A DNA stretch of 64,000 bases from Hymenopus coronatus (GCA_030762935.1 CM060900.1:292019736-292083735); one strand, 5' to 3'; counted from the first letter of the stretch, positions 43,645 through 56,060 are shown. Notes: generated by a model from the sequence alone, not told the origin. A program made the numbers and translations.

Positions 43645-44520
43645 TCAGGGGACAGGAAAGCGAGGGAGTTTTCCAGTTGACCGTGGAATAGAAAGTTCGG
43701 AAGCATAAATAATAGTCTCTGTGAGGTGTTCGACTAAAAAGATCACCGAGTCATGCTCGTTGTAGTTTAAAACGGTTAGGGAGGAATAAAGGTTCCATTT
43801 GGCTCTGTCGAAACGCCATCTAGGCACAAGCACGGAACATAAAGCTTGCGTCACGAAACTAATAAGAATTGGAAAGTGGTCGCTAGATTGCAAATCAGAG
43901 ATGACCTTCCATTGTAAGGAAACTGCCAACAGTGGGGAACAAACCGCTATATCGAGCTGCGAAAAAGTATTGAAGGCGTCACAAAGAAAGGAAAGCTCTC
44001 CGGTATTCAAGAGAGAGGTTATTAGTGTCAACGAATATGGCGGGTATGTTACATCTCACACAAGCCCGAGGTGAGCCGCAAAGTGGATGGTGGGATTTCA
44101 CGTTCCCCACCAACAGAAATGGTGTTGGTAACCGGGAGACCAGATCTTCTAACTCGGTGCGCCAGAGGTCATTAGAGGGAGGCATATAGATACTACAGAT
44201 GGTAAATCTGCCAGATTGCAGCGTAATGCTTAAAGCGTCTTACTGGAGCTAAGACTGTAAGGAGTCGCAATCAGTTAAATGTCACCTCTGATGAACATCA
44301 TAGTGCTCCCGTGTGCTGGAATACCTTCTGCCGGTGCTAAATCAAACCGTAATCAAGATAAGTACCTCAATGCAACAATATTTTGTGCACGGATCTTGGT
44401 CTCTTGTTAGCAGACGACCAGGGGTTGATGCGCGTTGAGTAGCAGTTCAATCTCTGCTCGGTGTGGTCGAATGGCGCATATGTTCCACTGTAGGATAGCC
44501 GTGGTCTATATTATGGGATA
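43645..44520 (-). pseudogene. LINE copy A: APE-type endonuclease
   Basis: Minus-strand blocks FLLVGNVKSHHPLCG (GDFN box changed to GNVK), DIAVCSPLLA and SDHFPILISF (the SDHxP box). The linker toward RT follows. It matches copy B at 47.06-47.7 kb. Confidence 0.75.
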
Positions 44521-44559
44521 ATTTCTACAAAAAGAGAGACGTTTCTGCATGTTCGGCGC

Positions 44560-45944
44560 TGAAGTTCGGTTTACTTTATTCTTTTCTTCCGTCGGGTTAA
44601 ACTTTTTTCAGGAGCACAATTCTGCCACTTACGCATCGTCCGTCGGGCAGTCGTGGTAGAATCTTCATGTTCTATCTCCTCCACAGGGGAGACCTGTTAC
44701 CAATAGAGAATTTCGGTTCGAGAATTTCGATACTATTTAAGGTACTGAGCGACGAAGATGGACGTAGTCGTTCGGAGCTTCTCCCAGAAGATTCCTCAGT
44801 AAACAATCTGCGGGGAGGGTGACATGAACCTTTACCACCCTTGGATGTTTTGGGTGCAGGCGCAACACGCTCTTTAAGGAAGTCAGTCCTAACATAGCCG
44901 CTTTTGAAAGCTTTCTCTGGTGCAGATTACTTTACGGTTTTGCCATTCTTGTTGTCTGAGATCGACGATAGGGCTGTTAACTTTCCTGGAGGTGATTTAC
45001 ATTGACGTATTTGGCAGATGGTGAAGCCAACGCTGACGTAGTTTTTGAGGTCTTCGTAAGAGTTCTGGCGACGATAATTTTGTCAACAACTATGGTACCG
45101 TTCATATCCAGGTCTGTGATGCGATCTCCAGTCTCTGCACCGGTTTTGCTGTTACAGAGTAATAAAAACCAGACCGCGGGACCGAGGGTTGTTGGATACG
45201 CAGAAGCTTATGGGCTTCGGAGAAGGGCACCTTTCCATTCACCCGAATTTCCTATGTTGCTCTCTCCTCAGCAAAACGGGGGCAATCTCGGGCACTAGAT
45301 GGTCTTCCCAGATGCAGTTCATACAAGATGGAGGGATTCTACAATCCCCATCGAGCGAAGCGTGGTCACAGATAGAACATTTAGACCGATCACTTCAAAA
45401 TCCTCTGGTATGCCCAAACTGCTGGCACTTGTAACAACGTAAGTGGTTCCGAATGTAAGACCTGACCTCAATGGCTTCGTATCCGACCTTAATCCTTTGA
45501 GGGAGATCTACCCGATCGAAGTAAGGAAATGGGTAGGGTTAGGCACGAATTCACCATGAACTGTCCCTTGAACCCTGCCAGATCTTCTTGAAGCTGCTCA
45601 TTGGACATATCGTCCAGTGCGCGGGTGATGATAAAACCACGCGAGAAGTTCAAGGACCCTTACCCTTCGAACTTATCCGGGTAGCTGCCTAACATTTTCG
45701 CACGAAGGTTCTTCGCTACCTGAAATGCTGAAACTGCCCCATCCAGGAGGTTACCAATTTGGGCACGAACACAAGAATTAAACGGGCCAATTACGTTTTT
45801 TATTCACTTTTAGATGGAGAAAGGTCTCACAGACGTGGATTTTCTACCTTCCTCTGTCCTAGATATGAGTAAGTAGTGAGGACCAGTAGAGTCGACTGCT
45901 TCTTTTCCACATACATGTTGATGTTTGGTTTTATTGTTTGCCAT
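44560..45944 (-). pseudogene. LINE copy A: ORF1
   Basis: Start MANNKTKHQHVCGKE at ATG 45944 with PHYLLISRTEEGRKST is colinear with copy B ORF1 (MAKNEQKSSEMFGNE; YLVIYRTEEGQKYT). The remainder is broken into short frames. Confidence 0.65.
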
Positions 45945-46227
45945 AAAAATGGTGATGAATTTCAATCCCCAGTGCTCCACGCCCACCACGGAGACCGACG
46001 AAGTGTCACTAGTCTTCTGGGGTGACAGAGCTACACGGAGGATATAGCAGCCTCCCCATCGCACTCACCCTGGAGTTCGGTATAATACTTAGTCCCGATA
46101 GATTGACTTGGGTTGCGTTAGTCCCAAGCCTCCCGTTTAGGTGCAGCAGAAACCAAATGGGTGTATTAGGCTGCGCACCCTCCCCAGTTACTGAAGATCA
46201 GAAACCCAGGCTAAGATGTGTAACCAA

Positions 46228-46467
46228 TGGCCGGTAACTGGAAGGCAGTTGGCGGTTCTTTCCGGGTTTCAAAATAGGAATGATGGGCCTATCACCATTA
46301 ACTGGAAAATTGGCATCATTCCACCCACCTTTACAGACTTTGAGAAAGAAAGCATAACCTTCAGGTGAGAGATGTTGCAACATTTGGACGTGGATGTTAT
46401 CTGGATCTGGCGCAGAGTTAGGTGAAAACGGAGTACAATGTCTAGCTCCGCAATGATAAAAAGGCAA
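46228..46467 (-). pseudogene. LINE copy B: start of RT, truncated
   Basis: Encodes DPDNIHVQMLQHLSPEGYAF, RPIIPILKPGKNRQLPSSYRP and then ends at the junction with copy A. Confidence 0.75.
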
Positions 46468-47055
46468 ATTAAGTCTTCAAGGTTACTACGACGGAAGGAA
46501 AAACCTTCAGATTCCGCCTGAGTCTTAACTGGAAAAAAAATTGTGGAAATAGTTCACTGAGCTAGACCCCTAAGCGAAAATGCTGTCGAGAAGTTAGTCA
46601 CGTTAAGCGTATCAAAATGCAAAGCCTACAGTTGTCTTAGACCGGCTATCGCCTTATGGGTCACTTTTCCGGTTACACGCCGTAACTTATTCCCTACGAC
46701 ATACGAAAGGGTATGTTGATTTACAGATGCTACAAAGTTGCTCAATGATGTGTTCTTGCTATCCTATCTAGACTAGGCATGCAGATATTTATATTGTGTA
46801 AGATTATCCAGAGTTGGGCGACACTGGAAAGCACTGAGAGCACGACTGCGAGCACGATTGGCACTTCGAAATTCATATGTGCACCAAGGGACAGGAAATT
46901 GACGGAGAGGTCCAGTCGACTGCGGAGTAGAAAGCCGAGTAGTAGAATTAATTGTCTCGGTGAGGAGTTTGACTAAGAAGTCCACCACCATCGTGCTCGT
47001 TGTAGTGGAAAAAGTTTAAGTGGGAATAAAGGTTTTAGTTGGCCTGGTCTAGGCA

Positions 47056-47745
47056 CTATCTAGGTAAACATGTCGAACATACATCCTGTGCTAAAAGACA
47101 AATAAGAATAGGAAGATGGTCGCTTGAATGCAATTTAGAGATGACATTCCATTGTAAAGAAACTGCCAACTGTGGAGTGCAAACTGCTATATCCAGACGA
47201 GGAAAACCATTGAAAGCGTCAAAAAGAAATATAGGCTCACCTGTGTTCAGGAGAGGTAGATGGAATATTTCCAAGAATTCTGTGAAAACATGACCTCTCC
47301 CACACGCCCTAATAAGCTCTAAAGAGGGTGGTGGGAATTCATGTCTCCTACCAACAAAAGAGGAGTTGGTAACTAGGAGAAGAGGTCTTCTAAATCAGTG
47401 CGGGGGATGTCATCAGATGGAGGCACATACTTACTGCAAATGGTGAAGGTAAAGGACGGGAGCTTAGTGCCTAGAGCGATGGACTGTATGTCAGAGTGTA
47501 TGAGTACATATTCAGCGAAGACATCACCTATGATAAGAATCATGGTGACTCCATGTGAAGGAACACCATCCGCCGTTGATAACTCACACCAAATAGAAGA
47601 GTACTGCTTTATGTAAAGGTGGTCTTGGAGACGGAGTTTGGCTTCTTGCAAGCATAGATCAAAGGCTGGTACTGGTGGAGCAACAATTCAAGCTCTGGTC
47701 GACGTGATCTAATGCCACGAATGCTCCACTGTAGGATAGCCATGG
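47056..47745 (-). pseudogene. LINE copy B: APE-type endonuclease
   Basis: Starts MAILQWSIRGIRSRRPELEL (the QWN..G box), continues with a FTICSKYVPPSDD segment and LDIAVCTPQLA..SSDHLPILI. It matches copy A by eye at most positions. Frame breaks at several points. Confidence 0.75.
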
Positions 47746-47874
47746 CTAATTGTATTGGATAATGGTTAAATGGAAAGACGTTTCTACAAATTCGGCTGTG
47801 CCGGTCGGTTTTGTTTATTCTTCCTGACCGTCGAACTAACACTTCTTTTTTTTTCCGGAGCACGATCCTGCCGA

Positions 47875-49127
47875 TTACGTACTTGCTGTCTGGCAAAGAG
47901 GAACAATCCTCCTGGTCCATCTCTTCCATGGGACAGGTCCTATTTCCAATAGAGAATTTCGGTTTAAAGCCTCGAACCGATTAGAGGTGCTGATCGTCGA
48001 AGATGGTGGTCGCGGACTTTCTCTCTCCCCGGAAGATTTCTCAGAAGAGGATCTGCGAAGAGAATTATAGGGACTTGTTCTTCCCTTACATGATTTTGGA
48101 AGAGATGTTACCTTTTCTTTTAAGAAGTCTATCCTGACATAACTGGTCTTGAAAGTTTTCCCTGGTGCAGCATACTCAACGATCTTGCTAGTCTTAACGC
48201 CTGAAGTCGAAGGTTTCGGTGACTCCTTTATTCGCTTAACGGTGGCGGATGTGGCAGATGGCGGTATAAGCATAAATGTAGAATTGGAATTCTTCGGTAG
48301 CGGTCTGGCTGTGAGAATCCTTTCGGCGATGGTGGCCCCGTTTGTATCGCTGGTTGGAGCGGTGATTTCCCAATTCGTTACCGGTTTAGCTGCCATGGAG
48401 CTACAGATACCGGATGTCGTGACAGAGGATTGGCGAATGCGCAGGAGGTTTCGGGCTTCAGAGAAAAACACCTATTCCTTCACCCGTATCTCCTGGAATG
48501 CCCTCTCCTCTGAAAAACGGGGGAATTCTCGAGATCTTGATCGATGTGCAACGCCGCAGTTAACGCAAGATGGATTTGACGTAAAAGTTCTATTGTGTGA
48601 CGTTTCCGCAGTTGGAAAAGGTAGACCAACCACTACAGAACACACTGGTGTGACCAAAGCACTGGGACTTGCAGCATCTGAGTGGGTAGGCTTCGTACCC
48701 TGCCTTATTCCTTTGAGGGAGATATAGCCTATCAAAGGCAAGGAACAGGATACGCGTAGCAACAAATTCACCATACACTCCCTGCTGAACCCTGTAGACA
48801 TAGCTAACACTTTGTTCCGCAAGATTCTCCTGAATCTGCTCATTGTACAAACCGTCCAATGAGTGGGAGTTGACAACGCCTTGTGAGGACTTTAAGGTTT
48901 TGTGCTTTTCCACTTGGACCGGGTAGCTGCCCAACGAGCTGCCCGCGAGCGAGTACAGGTCTTCACTGGACCAGTTATCGTATCCAGGCCCTTTTGTTTT
49001 AGAAATTGACTAACCAATGTGTATTTCTGCCCTTCCTCTGTTCTATATATGACCAAGTAGCGAGGATTCCTGGACTTGACTACTTCGTTTCCAAACATTT
49101 CGCTAGATTTTTGTTCGTTTTTTGCCA
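47875..49127 (-). pseudogene. LINE copy B: ORF1
   Basis: From ATG 49127 (MAKNEQKSSEMFGNE) through several frames. Recognisable segments include a Cys/His knuckle region near 48.6 kb (CCKSQCFGHTSVFCSG) and a Ser/Pro-rich basic C-terminal part, ending at 47.9 kb next to the endonuclease start. The open frame of 192 codons on the plus strand (48149-48727) is a shadow. Confidence 0.6.
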
Positions 49128-49742
49128 TAAATATATGTTGCAATAACGACCCCCAGTTCTCCCCACACACCCCGGAGCCTAAAAAGGGGTCACCCCACTG
49201 GGGTGACAGGGATGTACAGGGGATGTAGGATATTCGCAGTCCCACTCACCCTGGAATTCCGTATAATACCTAGTCCTGGCCGATTGACTAAGGGGTGGGT
49301 TAGTCCCTAGCCTTCCGTTTAGGCGAAGCTGAAACCAAAGCAAGCAATGTATTAGTCTGCGCACCCTCCCCAATTACTGAAGATCAAAAGCCCAGGCTCA
49401 GGTGCGCAACCTTCAGCCAACCTGGATTTTCTTTTCCACCTACACGTGGGTGGGCATTTGAAACCAAAACTCCCTCACAACTCAGAGGTTGCCCACAGAG
49501 GGAGCTAAGTTTGGCTTGAGTCCTCGGGTGCACCTAACCCGTGTTTACATAGTAGGCCCCCTGAGAGACACCGTGTTCCACGCTGACCACACTTGTCGCG
49601 CTCAGGGTTTTTTTTTCACAAATAAAACAATATTGTTCCATAGAGAGTAGGTAGGGAATGTGGAGGTACGTATTGTCTCCAATTCCTCTGGTTACATTCT
49701 ATGTCGTAGAATACGTATAAAACCTTTTCGAAGATGGTACTT

Positions 49743-50099
49743 TTACTCTACGGGTTGGCATGAAACAGAAGTGACCTGGCATCTCATTACTTTTAAAATG
49801 TTTACAGTTTGACAACATACGTGATTAGGGTTTAGCTGCTTACTGAAAATTGAACAATTTCTCTTCCATTCACTTATTGGTGTATCACCAAGTCTATTCT
49901 GTACATAATTATTTATACAAGCTGGATTTCTAAAATATCCTTGACATGTGATGCAATATATATATAATATATATATTCTTTCAAAAATACTAGTTGAAAC
50001 TGAAAAATATCCTGAATTTTTATATTTGTATCTATGTCTTTTTGCTCCATTGAAAGACATTATTTTATTACACACTTCACATGAATCATCTTTAGCCAT
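49743..50099 (-). CDS. Unassigned 118-aa Cys-rich protein
   Basis: From ATG 50099 (the longer frame starts at TTG): MAKDDSCEVCNKI..., with CxxC pairs (CEVC and CITC), an aromatic YKYKNSGYFSVS stretch and NPACINNY. The pairs could form a zinc ribbon. I do not recognise the family. The frame is uninterrupted but no promoter or neighbour supports a gene. It could also be one exon of something larger. Confidence 0.3.
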   Translation of the reverse strand: MAKDDSCEVCNKIMSFNGAKRHRYKYKNSGYFSVSTSIFERIYILYIYCITCQGYFRNPACINNYVQNRLGDTPISEWKRNCSIFSKQLNPNHVCCQTVNILKVMRCQVTSVSCQPVE

Positions 50100-50169
50100 G
50101 GCAATTGTAAGACTCAGAATCACGCTACAATGTTTTTCCTGAATATCATACAGAAGATTCAAATACTTT

Positions 50170-51080
50170 TGTGAGTTTGATTTGCCATAATAGATTATAT
50201 TTTCACAGTATAGTCCTTCATAAACTTGGTTTCACACCTATTAATACCGTATCTAATAGTTGCTGCACGGTATTTCTAAAATACAAAATGGGACTTTCAC
50301 TTTCTCGAGCTCAGTTAATTTGAATATAATAATGCCCACCGTGAGCTCTGAATCGTGGAAATTGTGTTTCCATGATGCTTAGTATGTTAATATGATTAAA
50401 TTATATCGTAAATACTTAAGGTTATCTTTAAACATAAAATGTATTCTTTGATAAGGAAAACTAAATACTAAGTTTTTACTAAAACAAGTGGTTGAGTGTA
50501 GTCTGCGCAACGAAATTATTGCTGTCTGTTTCTGTTACTGTTGCTGACTGTGGTTATCGACAAACATTTTATCGGTTTATATAGCTTTGAGGGCGTTGAC
50601 TAGAAAATGCTTTTAAGGTCACATTCACGTAAATATAGGGGTCTGCTACGCTTAGCAACACAAACAAGCAACAATGCACCGTACAACACATTTCGTCCCC
50701 ACAAATCAGAAGCAAGGTAAGGGAATAATTTATAATTAACTCCTTTTTACCTTGTCATAAAAGCAAGACAATGGAGTTTCTTACGAGATTCAAACACATT
50801 ACCGCCTGCGGTGCCATAAGTAGTTAAAGCGGGCGTTAAACACAACAAAAAATATTCAAACACATCAAAATACTAGAACACTGCGAATCTGAGATGTAGA
50901 AATGCATACTTCATATAATGTAGTAGGCGCATTAAAAGTCGATACGCAGTATGGACCGCCGATGTGCATTAAGCTCCAAAAGGGTAGCGATGAAGATCAT
51001 GTAGAAATACTTTTACAAAGAAAATACAGGGATGTCTTTAATTAAACGGCATTAAAGACATTAATAACGCAAAACTTACT
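50170..51080. other. No gene recognised
   Basis: AT-rich DNA with short frames only. Confidence 0.5.
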
Positions 51081-51084
51081 TTAA

Positions 51085-52552
51085 GGGGACAGTGTACTCT
51101 GAAACGCTCAAAAATAACATTGTTTTGTTGTTTGTCTTAAGAATTCTCTGATATATCATTTATGTTGTTTTTACATCTATTACCATTTTTATAAGGATTT
51201 TAAGTTGAGCATGCTACACTTTAAATTCAGAAAGACATTTTGCCACGCCACCCCCCAATTTGTTTCATTTCATTCAAATTTGTGTATCTTTGGTCTTTTG
51301 TCTGAGAATTATCTGTGATAAATGTTAAATGTTTTCCATTCTAAGATGTTGTGATTGCCCTGCAGCTTGCCCTTTGGTTTCCTAATGTGCTTCAGTATGT
51401 TGTAAAAGGTAAACAAAGCTAGTATTTGCACTTTTTTCACATCATTGAATGCTTCTGTTAGATAATTAAATGCACCAATGTGCCTAGGAGTGCAAAAGCA
51501 TATAAAAATGCAAGTTTTGTAAAAAAGAAACAAATCTATTGAGAAAACTAACAGCCATAACCTTCAGGTTTCACAAGAACAATGTGCTAGTAGGGGGAAC
51601 AGCGAAGTATGTCTGAAGTTGTAAGTTCTTCAACAGAGAAGCTATCTAGTACAAACGGTCGATGTCCAGAAGGTGCCAATGGTGTAAATACACCTGTAAA
51701 TAGTAGCATTATTGTTAGTGTATATTTATTGTATTCCTTTATAATCTTAAACACAGAATGTAAATATTACAAGGCTGTGGGCTCTTTGTACATAGAAGAA
51801 AACGTAAATAATAGGTCAGCCGGTGCTCCCAAATAACTCTGTCTTGCACAAACTGTAAAGCAAGTAACTTCATCAGGACATCTGATACTACAAGGCACAG
51901 TTTCTATGATGTAAATGTAAGATTTGTTTATGGCTTAAGATGCATTGGAAAGGGTCAAAAGAGTGGAGAATTTCTGTGTGGTAAGCCAAACTTGCCAAAT
52001 ACTCCTTCAAGGTTTAGCGGCTATTCAGAATGGAATGGCGTTTCCAAAGGCTCAATGATACCATAAGGCTGCAATGTCATGTGAGTCTTATAAGCATACA
52101 AACCCTCTATCATATGCTTTAATATAGGCAATAAAGCCTATTCATAGGGAATTGAGTGACCCAAAACTACTGAGTAAGTGCTTGCTTGGACACACCCAAA
52201 ATATAAATTAAAGTTTTAACAATTTTATATGGAGGCATGTGCCTCAGACAGTGTTAGTGTCATCAGATGTAGCGAAAGTAGTTATCCATGATGTATTATA
52301 ACATCCAATGGTGGAGAAGTGAGCAGACTTCTTGTGCTAAATGAAATGGGGCTGAAAACAGGGATGGACACAGAAAAAGCTCTTCAGTGTATCGATAAGC
52401 AATGCCCAAAGAGTAGCACAAGCCTCAACAAAAGAGGCTAGAATGAAAAGGAGGCAAGTAGAAAAACAGCTAGAGGAGCTTATGAGGATAATGATGCCTA
52501 TGATCCTGGAATGTATTGCTGTAGGTTTGCAGAACATCACAAAACTTCAAAC

Positions 52553-52609
<57 letters not shown>

Positions 52610-52853
52610 GTCTGAGAGGCAGGATTTTTAAGTTGAATGTTTATTAAGTATATGTGATACTGAAATTTCAATGTAGCTGAATTCTGTAAAAAAACTATAA
52701 GAGCTATAATCATGAAACATAAACCAAAATTTGTCTCATTCCATTCTTAATGGGCAGTAAAATTTTCAAACATTTCAATTTAATAGTCTTTTAAGTATTG
52801 TAAGTTTTGTCAAGTGCTGTAGAACTGGCACTTGCTCAGAGTACGCTGTCCAC
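51085..52853 (+). mobile_element. Kolobok-like DNA transposon, internally deleted
   Basis: Flanked by TTAA at 51081-51084 and 52854-52857. Left end GGGGACAGTGTACTCTGA is the inverse of the right end (GTGGACAGCGTACTCTGA when read on the minus strand). TTAA targets plus this terminal type fit the Kolobok group. It encloses the remains of a Mutator-like-domain transposase and an (AT)n(GT)n microsatellite at 52556-52608. Confidence 0.7.
51840..52560 (+). pseudogene. Transposase remnant (Mutator-like element domain), deleted middle
   Basis: The plus strand has SCTNCKASNFIRTSDT, YDVNVRFVYGLRCIGKGQKSG, FLCGKPNLPNTPSRFSGY, the usual N-terminal part of this insect transposase family. After a large deletion the C-terminal end follows: RLLVLNEMGLKTGMDT, IDKQCPKSSTS, and an acidic AYEDNDAYDPGMY. 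The catalytic middle is missing and there are stops. Confidence 0.65.
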
Positions 52854-53237
52854 TTAAGGTTTATTTTTCAAGGGTTTAATTGAAATATCCGTATATTGTA
52901 TCATATGGAAAGAAATGTTTTAATATTTAGACCAAGAAGAAACTAAAGTAATTCTCTGCCTATATATAAAAATATTCCATATCATTTAACAAAAAATGTT
53001 AACACACAGAAAATGAATACATTTTTTATCCTTATGATTCAAATGAGACATGAAAATTCCATATAAGTATTTATGCTAAAGAGATAAACAGTTGTTTTAT
53101 AAGATTTAATGAAAATGTCTATGTTGTATTATTTGAAAAAAAATGTATTTATATTTAAGCATTGATGATAGTATCATATAATATTTTTAAAATGATGAAT
53201 GTCAGGCATTTAATAAAAGTCTCTGGTTCTTTTTCAG

Positions 53238-53426
53238 ATGACACTCCAAATTAAGATGCTTAATGGTAATATAGTAAGACACAAAAAAGTTAGTGATGAA
53301 GCTGCTGGGTTGGATATTGATTCCCCTCATTCTTATGATATACAACCTCAGCGAACTATACTTATCCCAATGGGAATATCTGCAAATCCTCCAACGGTCA
53401 CTTCCCTTCGTATACCTGAAAGATGA
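53238..53426 (+). CDS. dUTPase-like N-terminal fragment
   Basis: From ATG 53238, 62 codons: KVSDEAAGLDIDSPHSYDI then IPMGI and a P..SLRIPER ending before a stop. This resembles dUTPase motif I (AAG-D-S with an I.P..G spacing) running to where motif II (GR.APRS) would come. The ATG directly follows a strong acceptor-like TTCTTTTTCAG, so it may be an exon, and the rest of the enzyme is not found downstream. Viral and cellular dUTPases both fit. Confidence 0.35.
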   Translation: MTLQIKMLNGNIVRHKKVSDEAAGLDIDSPHSYDIQPQRTILIPMGISANPPTVTSLRIPER

Positions 53427-53569
53427 AGCTTAGCTCTTTTAGATTTATCAATCAGATGACGATATGTAAATAGAGATTTACAGGAGAAACTGAATAATGA
53501 CGTTAAAAATTTCAAGCAAAAAGTTAAATATTTTTAAAAATTAAAATAAAATTCCCAGTTAATATGTGT

Positions 53570-54340
53570 ACCTAAAGTACTAATTATATTTTTTTTATCT
53601 TCTCCAGATGAAGGGTGATTTTACGTTTCGCTGTAGCAATGTACTGACAAGAAGATATAATATGCCGCAAGAAAGTACCCATTTCAATACAATACTTTTG
53701 AAGAATTTACACCAATACGTTTCCCTGAACTTTGGACTGCTATTACATGGACAATGTTCTCATTATCTAGCGATAGCGTTTTTTTCACTTTAGTAAATGC
53801 ATGTCCCTGCTATGTAGCAGGTATATATGGCATTGAAACTTATATTCTTATATTAATGTATATGGTGCCATTACACAACAAAGCAAAGAAGCACAAATGT
53901 TAGAAGTCTCATTTTATCCACGTATTTGTAACTGAATATAGAATAATAATTAACATTAAATATATAGAGAACAAAGTCAGATATTCCATTTACAAACGGT
54001 ATCCTGTTATTGGAAAGAGATACGCAAGACATGAGAATTTAATATTAAGGTAACTCATATTCAAGTTAAACATCGGGACACCTTGCAAGAAAATTGGGTG
54101 GATTTTATGTGTTTTCTTTACAGACGCTTTAAATATAATTTTCAGAAACACGTAATTATAGGATCTTCTAACAACAAATCCTTTTCTTTAAAACAGCTTT
54201 GCCATACCTCAGCCAAGTTAAATTGTTGGTGGTCTAAACAAAACAGAAACGTAGAAAAATACAAAAAAAAATTTTCAATACAAAAACTTAAGAGACTTGC
54301 AATTTTAAATTTTGTGTTTAACACCTTCCCACATTAAAAG
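53570..54340 (+). other. Coding-like blocks with splice-type borders, unassigned
   Basis: Two blocks start after acceptor-like sequences: TTTTTATCTTCTCCAG|ATG at 53608 (61 codons) and GTTTTCTTTACAG at 54110-54122, followed by an open stretch with SSNNKSFSLKQLCHTSAKL. Neither matches a family I know. Could be decayed exons of one gene with the neighbours. Confidence 0.25.
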
Positions 54341-54377
54341 GTTTAGCTTCAAACCTTTTATTTGACAACACAGAATT

Positions 54378-54667
54378 AAACTTTCTATGTTCAGAAGCAG
54401 ATTATAACAATTAGGTACACATTCTTACAATTTGGTATTTCTGTAGAACAGATTATCCCCATCGAATTTCCTGCAAAACTTGTTGCCTACTACTGTACGT
54501 TTAAAGGTAACAAACGGTGTCGTCTTTTATGTCAGGGCGAAGAAAACGGTATACCCATGAAACATAGGGAACCAATAAGATGTGATGAATCATTTCTGAA
54601 TAAAATATATCGTTCTAATGAAAATTGGTGGTGTTTTATATGTAACAAGCCTTTATTTTATATATAA
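54378..54667 (+). CDS. Unassigned Cys-rich 96-codon open frame
   Basis: No ATG at the start. The frame reads IRYTFLQFGISVEQIIPIEF, then AYYCTFKGNKRCRLLCQGEE, a MKHREPIRCDESFLNKI segment and WWCFICNKPLF before TAA. Paired CxxC/CxxxC motifs suggest zinc binding. The composition looks coding, but the family is unknown. Confidence 0.3.
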
Positions 54668-55174
54668 TGTATAAACCTATATCTGTTTAAGATCAATATT
54701 TGTAATTACCAACTTATTATATATATATATTAAACCTTATAAAATCACTTTGTTTTTAGTGTTCTTCTGGCTCTCTTAAAGAACCCTTCTTTTCTGCTAT
54801 CAAGTCCTTTAAAAATTCCAATACATTGTCACGATACAAAATATGTTTCATATCTGAGGTGTAGTAAGTACCACAGTTGATATTCGTTAACATCGTTTAG
54901 CTTATATACACTCAAAGTTCATCTCAACATTTTTCGCTTTCACCGCAATTATTCTACAGGAAATGCACATGCAACTAATTGTGGGTGTGGTCTTACTAGC
55001 AAGCTATATCGAAGTGAGCAGGATAGAACGATCTTACAATGCCCACTTCGTAGACATTATAAATGTTCAGTCAGTTTGTATCCTATACAATTAATAAAAA
55101 GTTACTAAGAAATGTATATAATTTGTTTTTATTCATTCATATTTATTCTCTACCCATTTAAAAAAGAAAAAAAG
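54668..55174. other. No gene recognised
   Basis: AT-rich sequence without a supported feature. Confidence 0.5.
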
Positions 55175-55350
55175 AAAGTATCCTATCTAAAATTTCATCC
55201 GGGGCACTGCCATTGCCCACCTCGGACCAACCATAGGGAGCCAGCATATAAGGTAAATAAAATAAGCAGGTGAGCTTTGCTAGAAGACGGATTGCCTTAG
55301 ACGCCATATTGAGGATTGGCATGAGCCAATCAGAAGCAATTGTCTCTATA
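55175..55350. repeat. Dispersed repeat of about 175 bp (copy 2)
   Basis: Reverse-complement match to 28195-28370, diverged. Confidence 0.6.
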
Positions 55351-55352
55351 GA

Positions 55353-56060
55353 ACTGGTATTACTACTTATATATAGATGTGCTACTATGCGAAGCGAAGG
55401 TAAAAGATTCGCTACCATAAACAAAAACATAGTCAAGACCGTCACTACACTTACTGCTATCGGTGTAGATAAAAAGGCGGTCACTGTACTGGGATAAAAG
55501 TTCTAAAAAAACATAAATGGATTCTAGATACACGTACCGTAGATTTTTTGTATGCTGTCATTCCAAGATCTGCATGGGATGTAACACGTAACCAAGGTGT
55601 GTGCACCATTTCCCTCTTGAGCAACATGCCTGGCATGTAAATGTCGTGTTTTCGAAGCCGTTCTCGGAAATGGAAACCGGCTGATGTCGTACTAAGTGAG
55701 AGGGGCCGATAACGTTCGTCCAGCTTGGTAGGAAAAAAAAAGGGTAAAGATTGGATGCGAATACATGTGTTTAATCGCACAGCCATAAGTACCTAGCAGG
55801 GCATCACGTCGACACTGCAGAGGAACAGTAAAATGAGTCCACCTCACATCCTGACGGCTCAGCGTTAGAGCTGGTAAGGTTTATATGGAGCATTATATTT
55901 TCCAAGTCAATAACTAGAGAACTAAAGGAAAGGATTTGGTGCATTCTACGTATCACTGGTTCTACTACTACGCCAAAAGTTTCCAGAGGAAAGCCAATCA
56001 GTTGAGCTTTTTGTTCTAGAGAAAAGCAAGAAAAACTAAGACTATGGTAAGCACCATACA
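55353..56060 (-). mobile_element. I-clade LINE fragment C (between RT and RNase H)
   Basis: Bases 55440-55740 match the copy-A region 41640-41920 in blocks (TATCGGTGTAGATA, ATGGGATGTAACACGTAACCA, AGTGAGAGGGGCCGATAACG). Decayed minus-strand frames follow. No intact ORF. Confidence 0.6.

Larger units (their letters stand above)
40590..46224 (-). mobile_element. I-clade LINE copy A, decayed (5' UTR, ORF1, EN, RT, RNase H, 3' tail)
   Basis: In element sense (right to left): 5' UTR near 46.2-45.95 kb; ORF1 from ATG about 45944; endonuclease at about 44.52-43.64; RT at 43.3-42.3; RNase H at about 41.55-41.29; Cys-rich C-terminus at 41.29-40.97; and a 3' tail with GGGCGCTCAACTGCTGG and GATGAT repeats. 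The presence of RNase H points to the I group. Dozens of stops and indels make it dead. Its 5' end abuts copy B. Confidence 0.8.
46225..49600 (-). mobile_element. I-clade LINE copy B, 3'-truncated at copy A
   Basis: 5' UTR-like sequence runs at about 49.6-49.13 kb and ORF1 from ATG 49127. The endonuclease is at about 47.75-47.05 and RT starts at about 46.47 kb, but the copy stops within the LPSSYRP block at about 46225, where copy A's 5' UTR begins. Same family and orientation as copy A. Many stops. Confidence 0.75.

Noticed and set aside
48149..48727. 192-codon plus-strand frame
   Set aside because: Lies antisense to LINE copy B ORF1, starts and ends at random relative to it and resembles no known protein.
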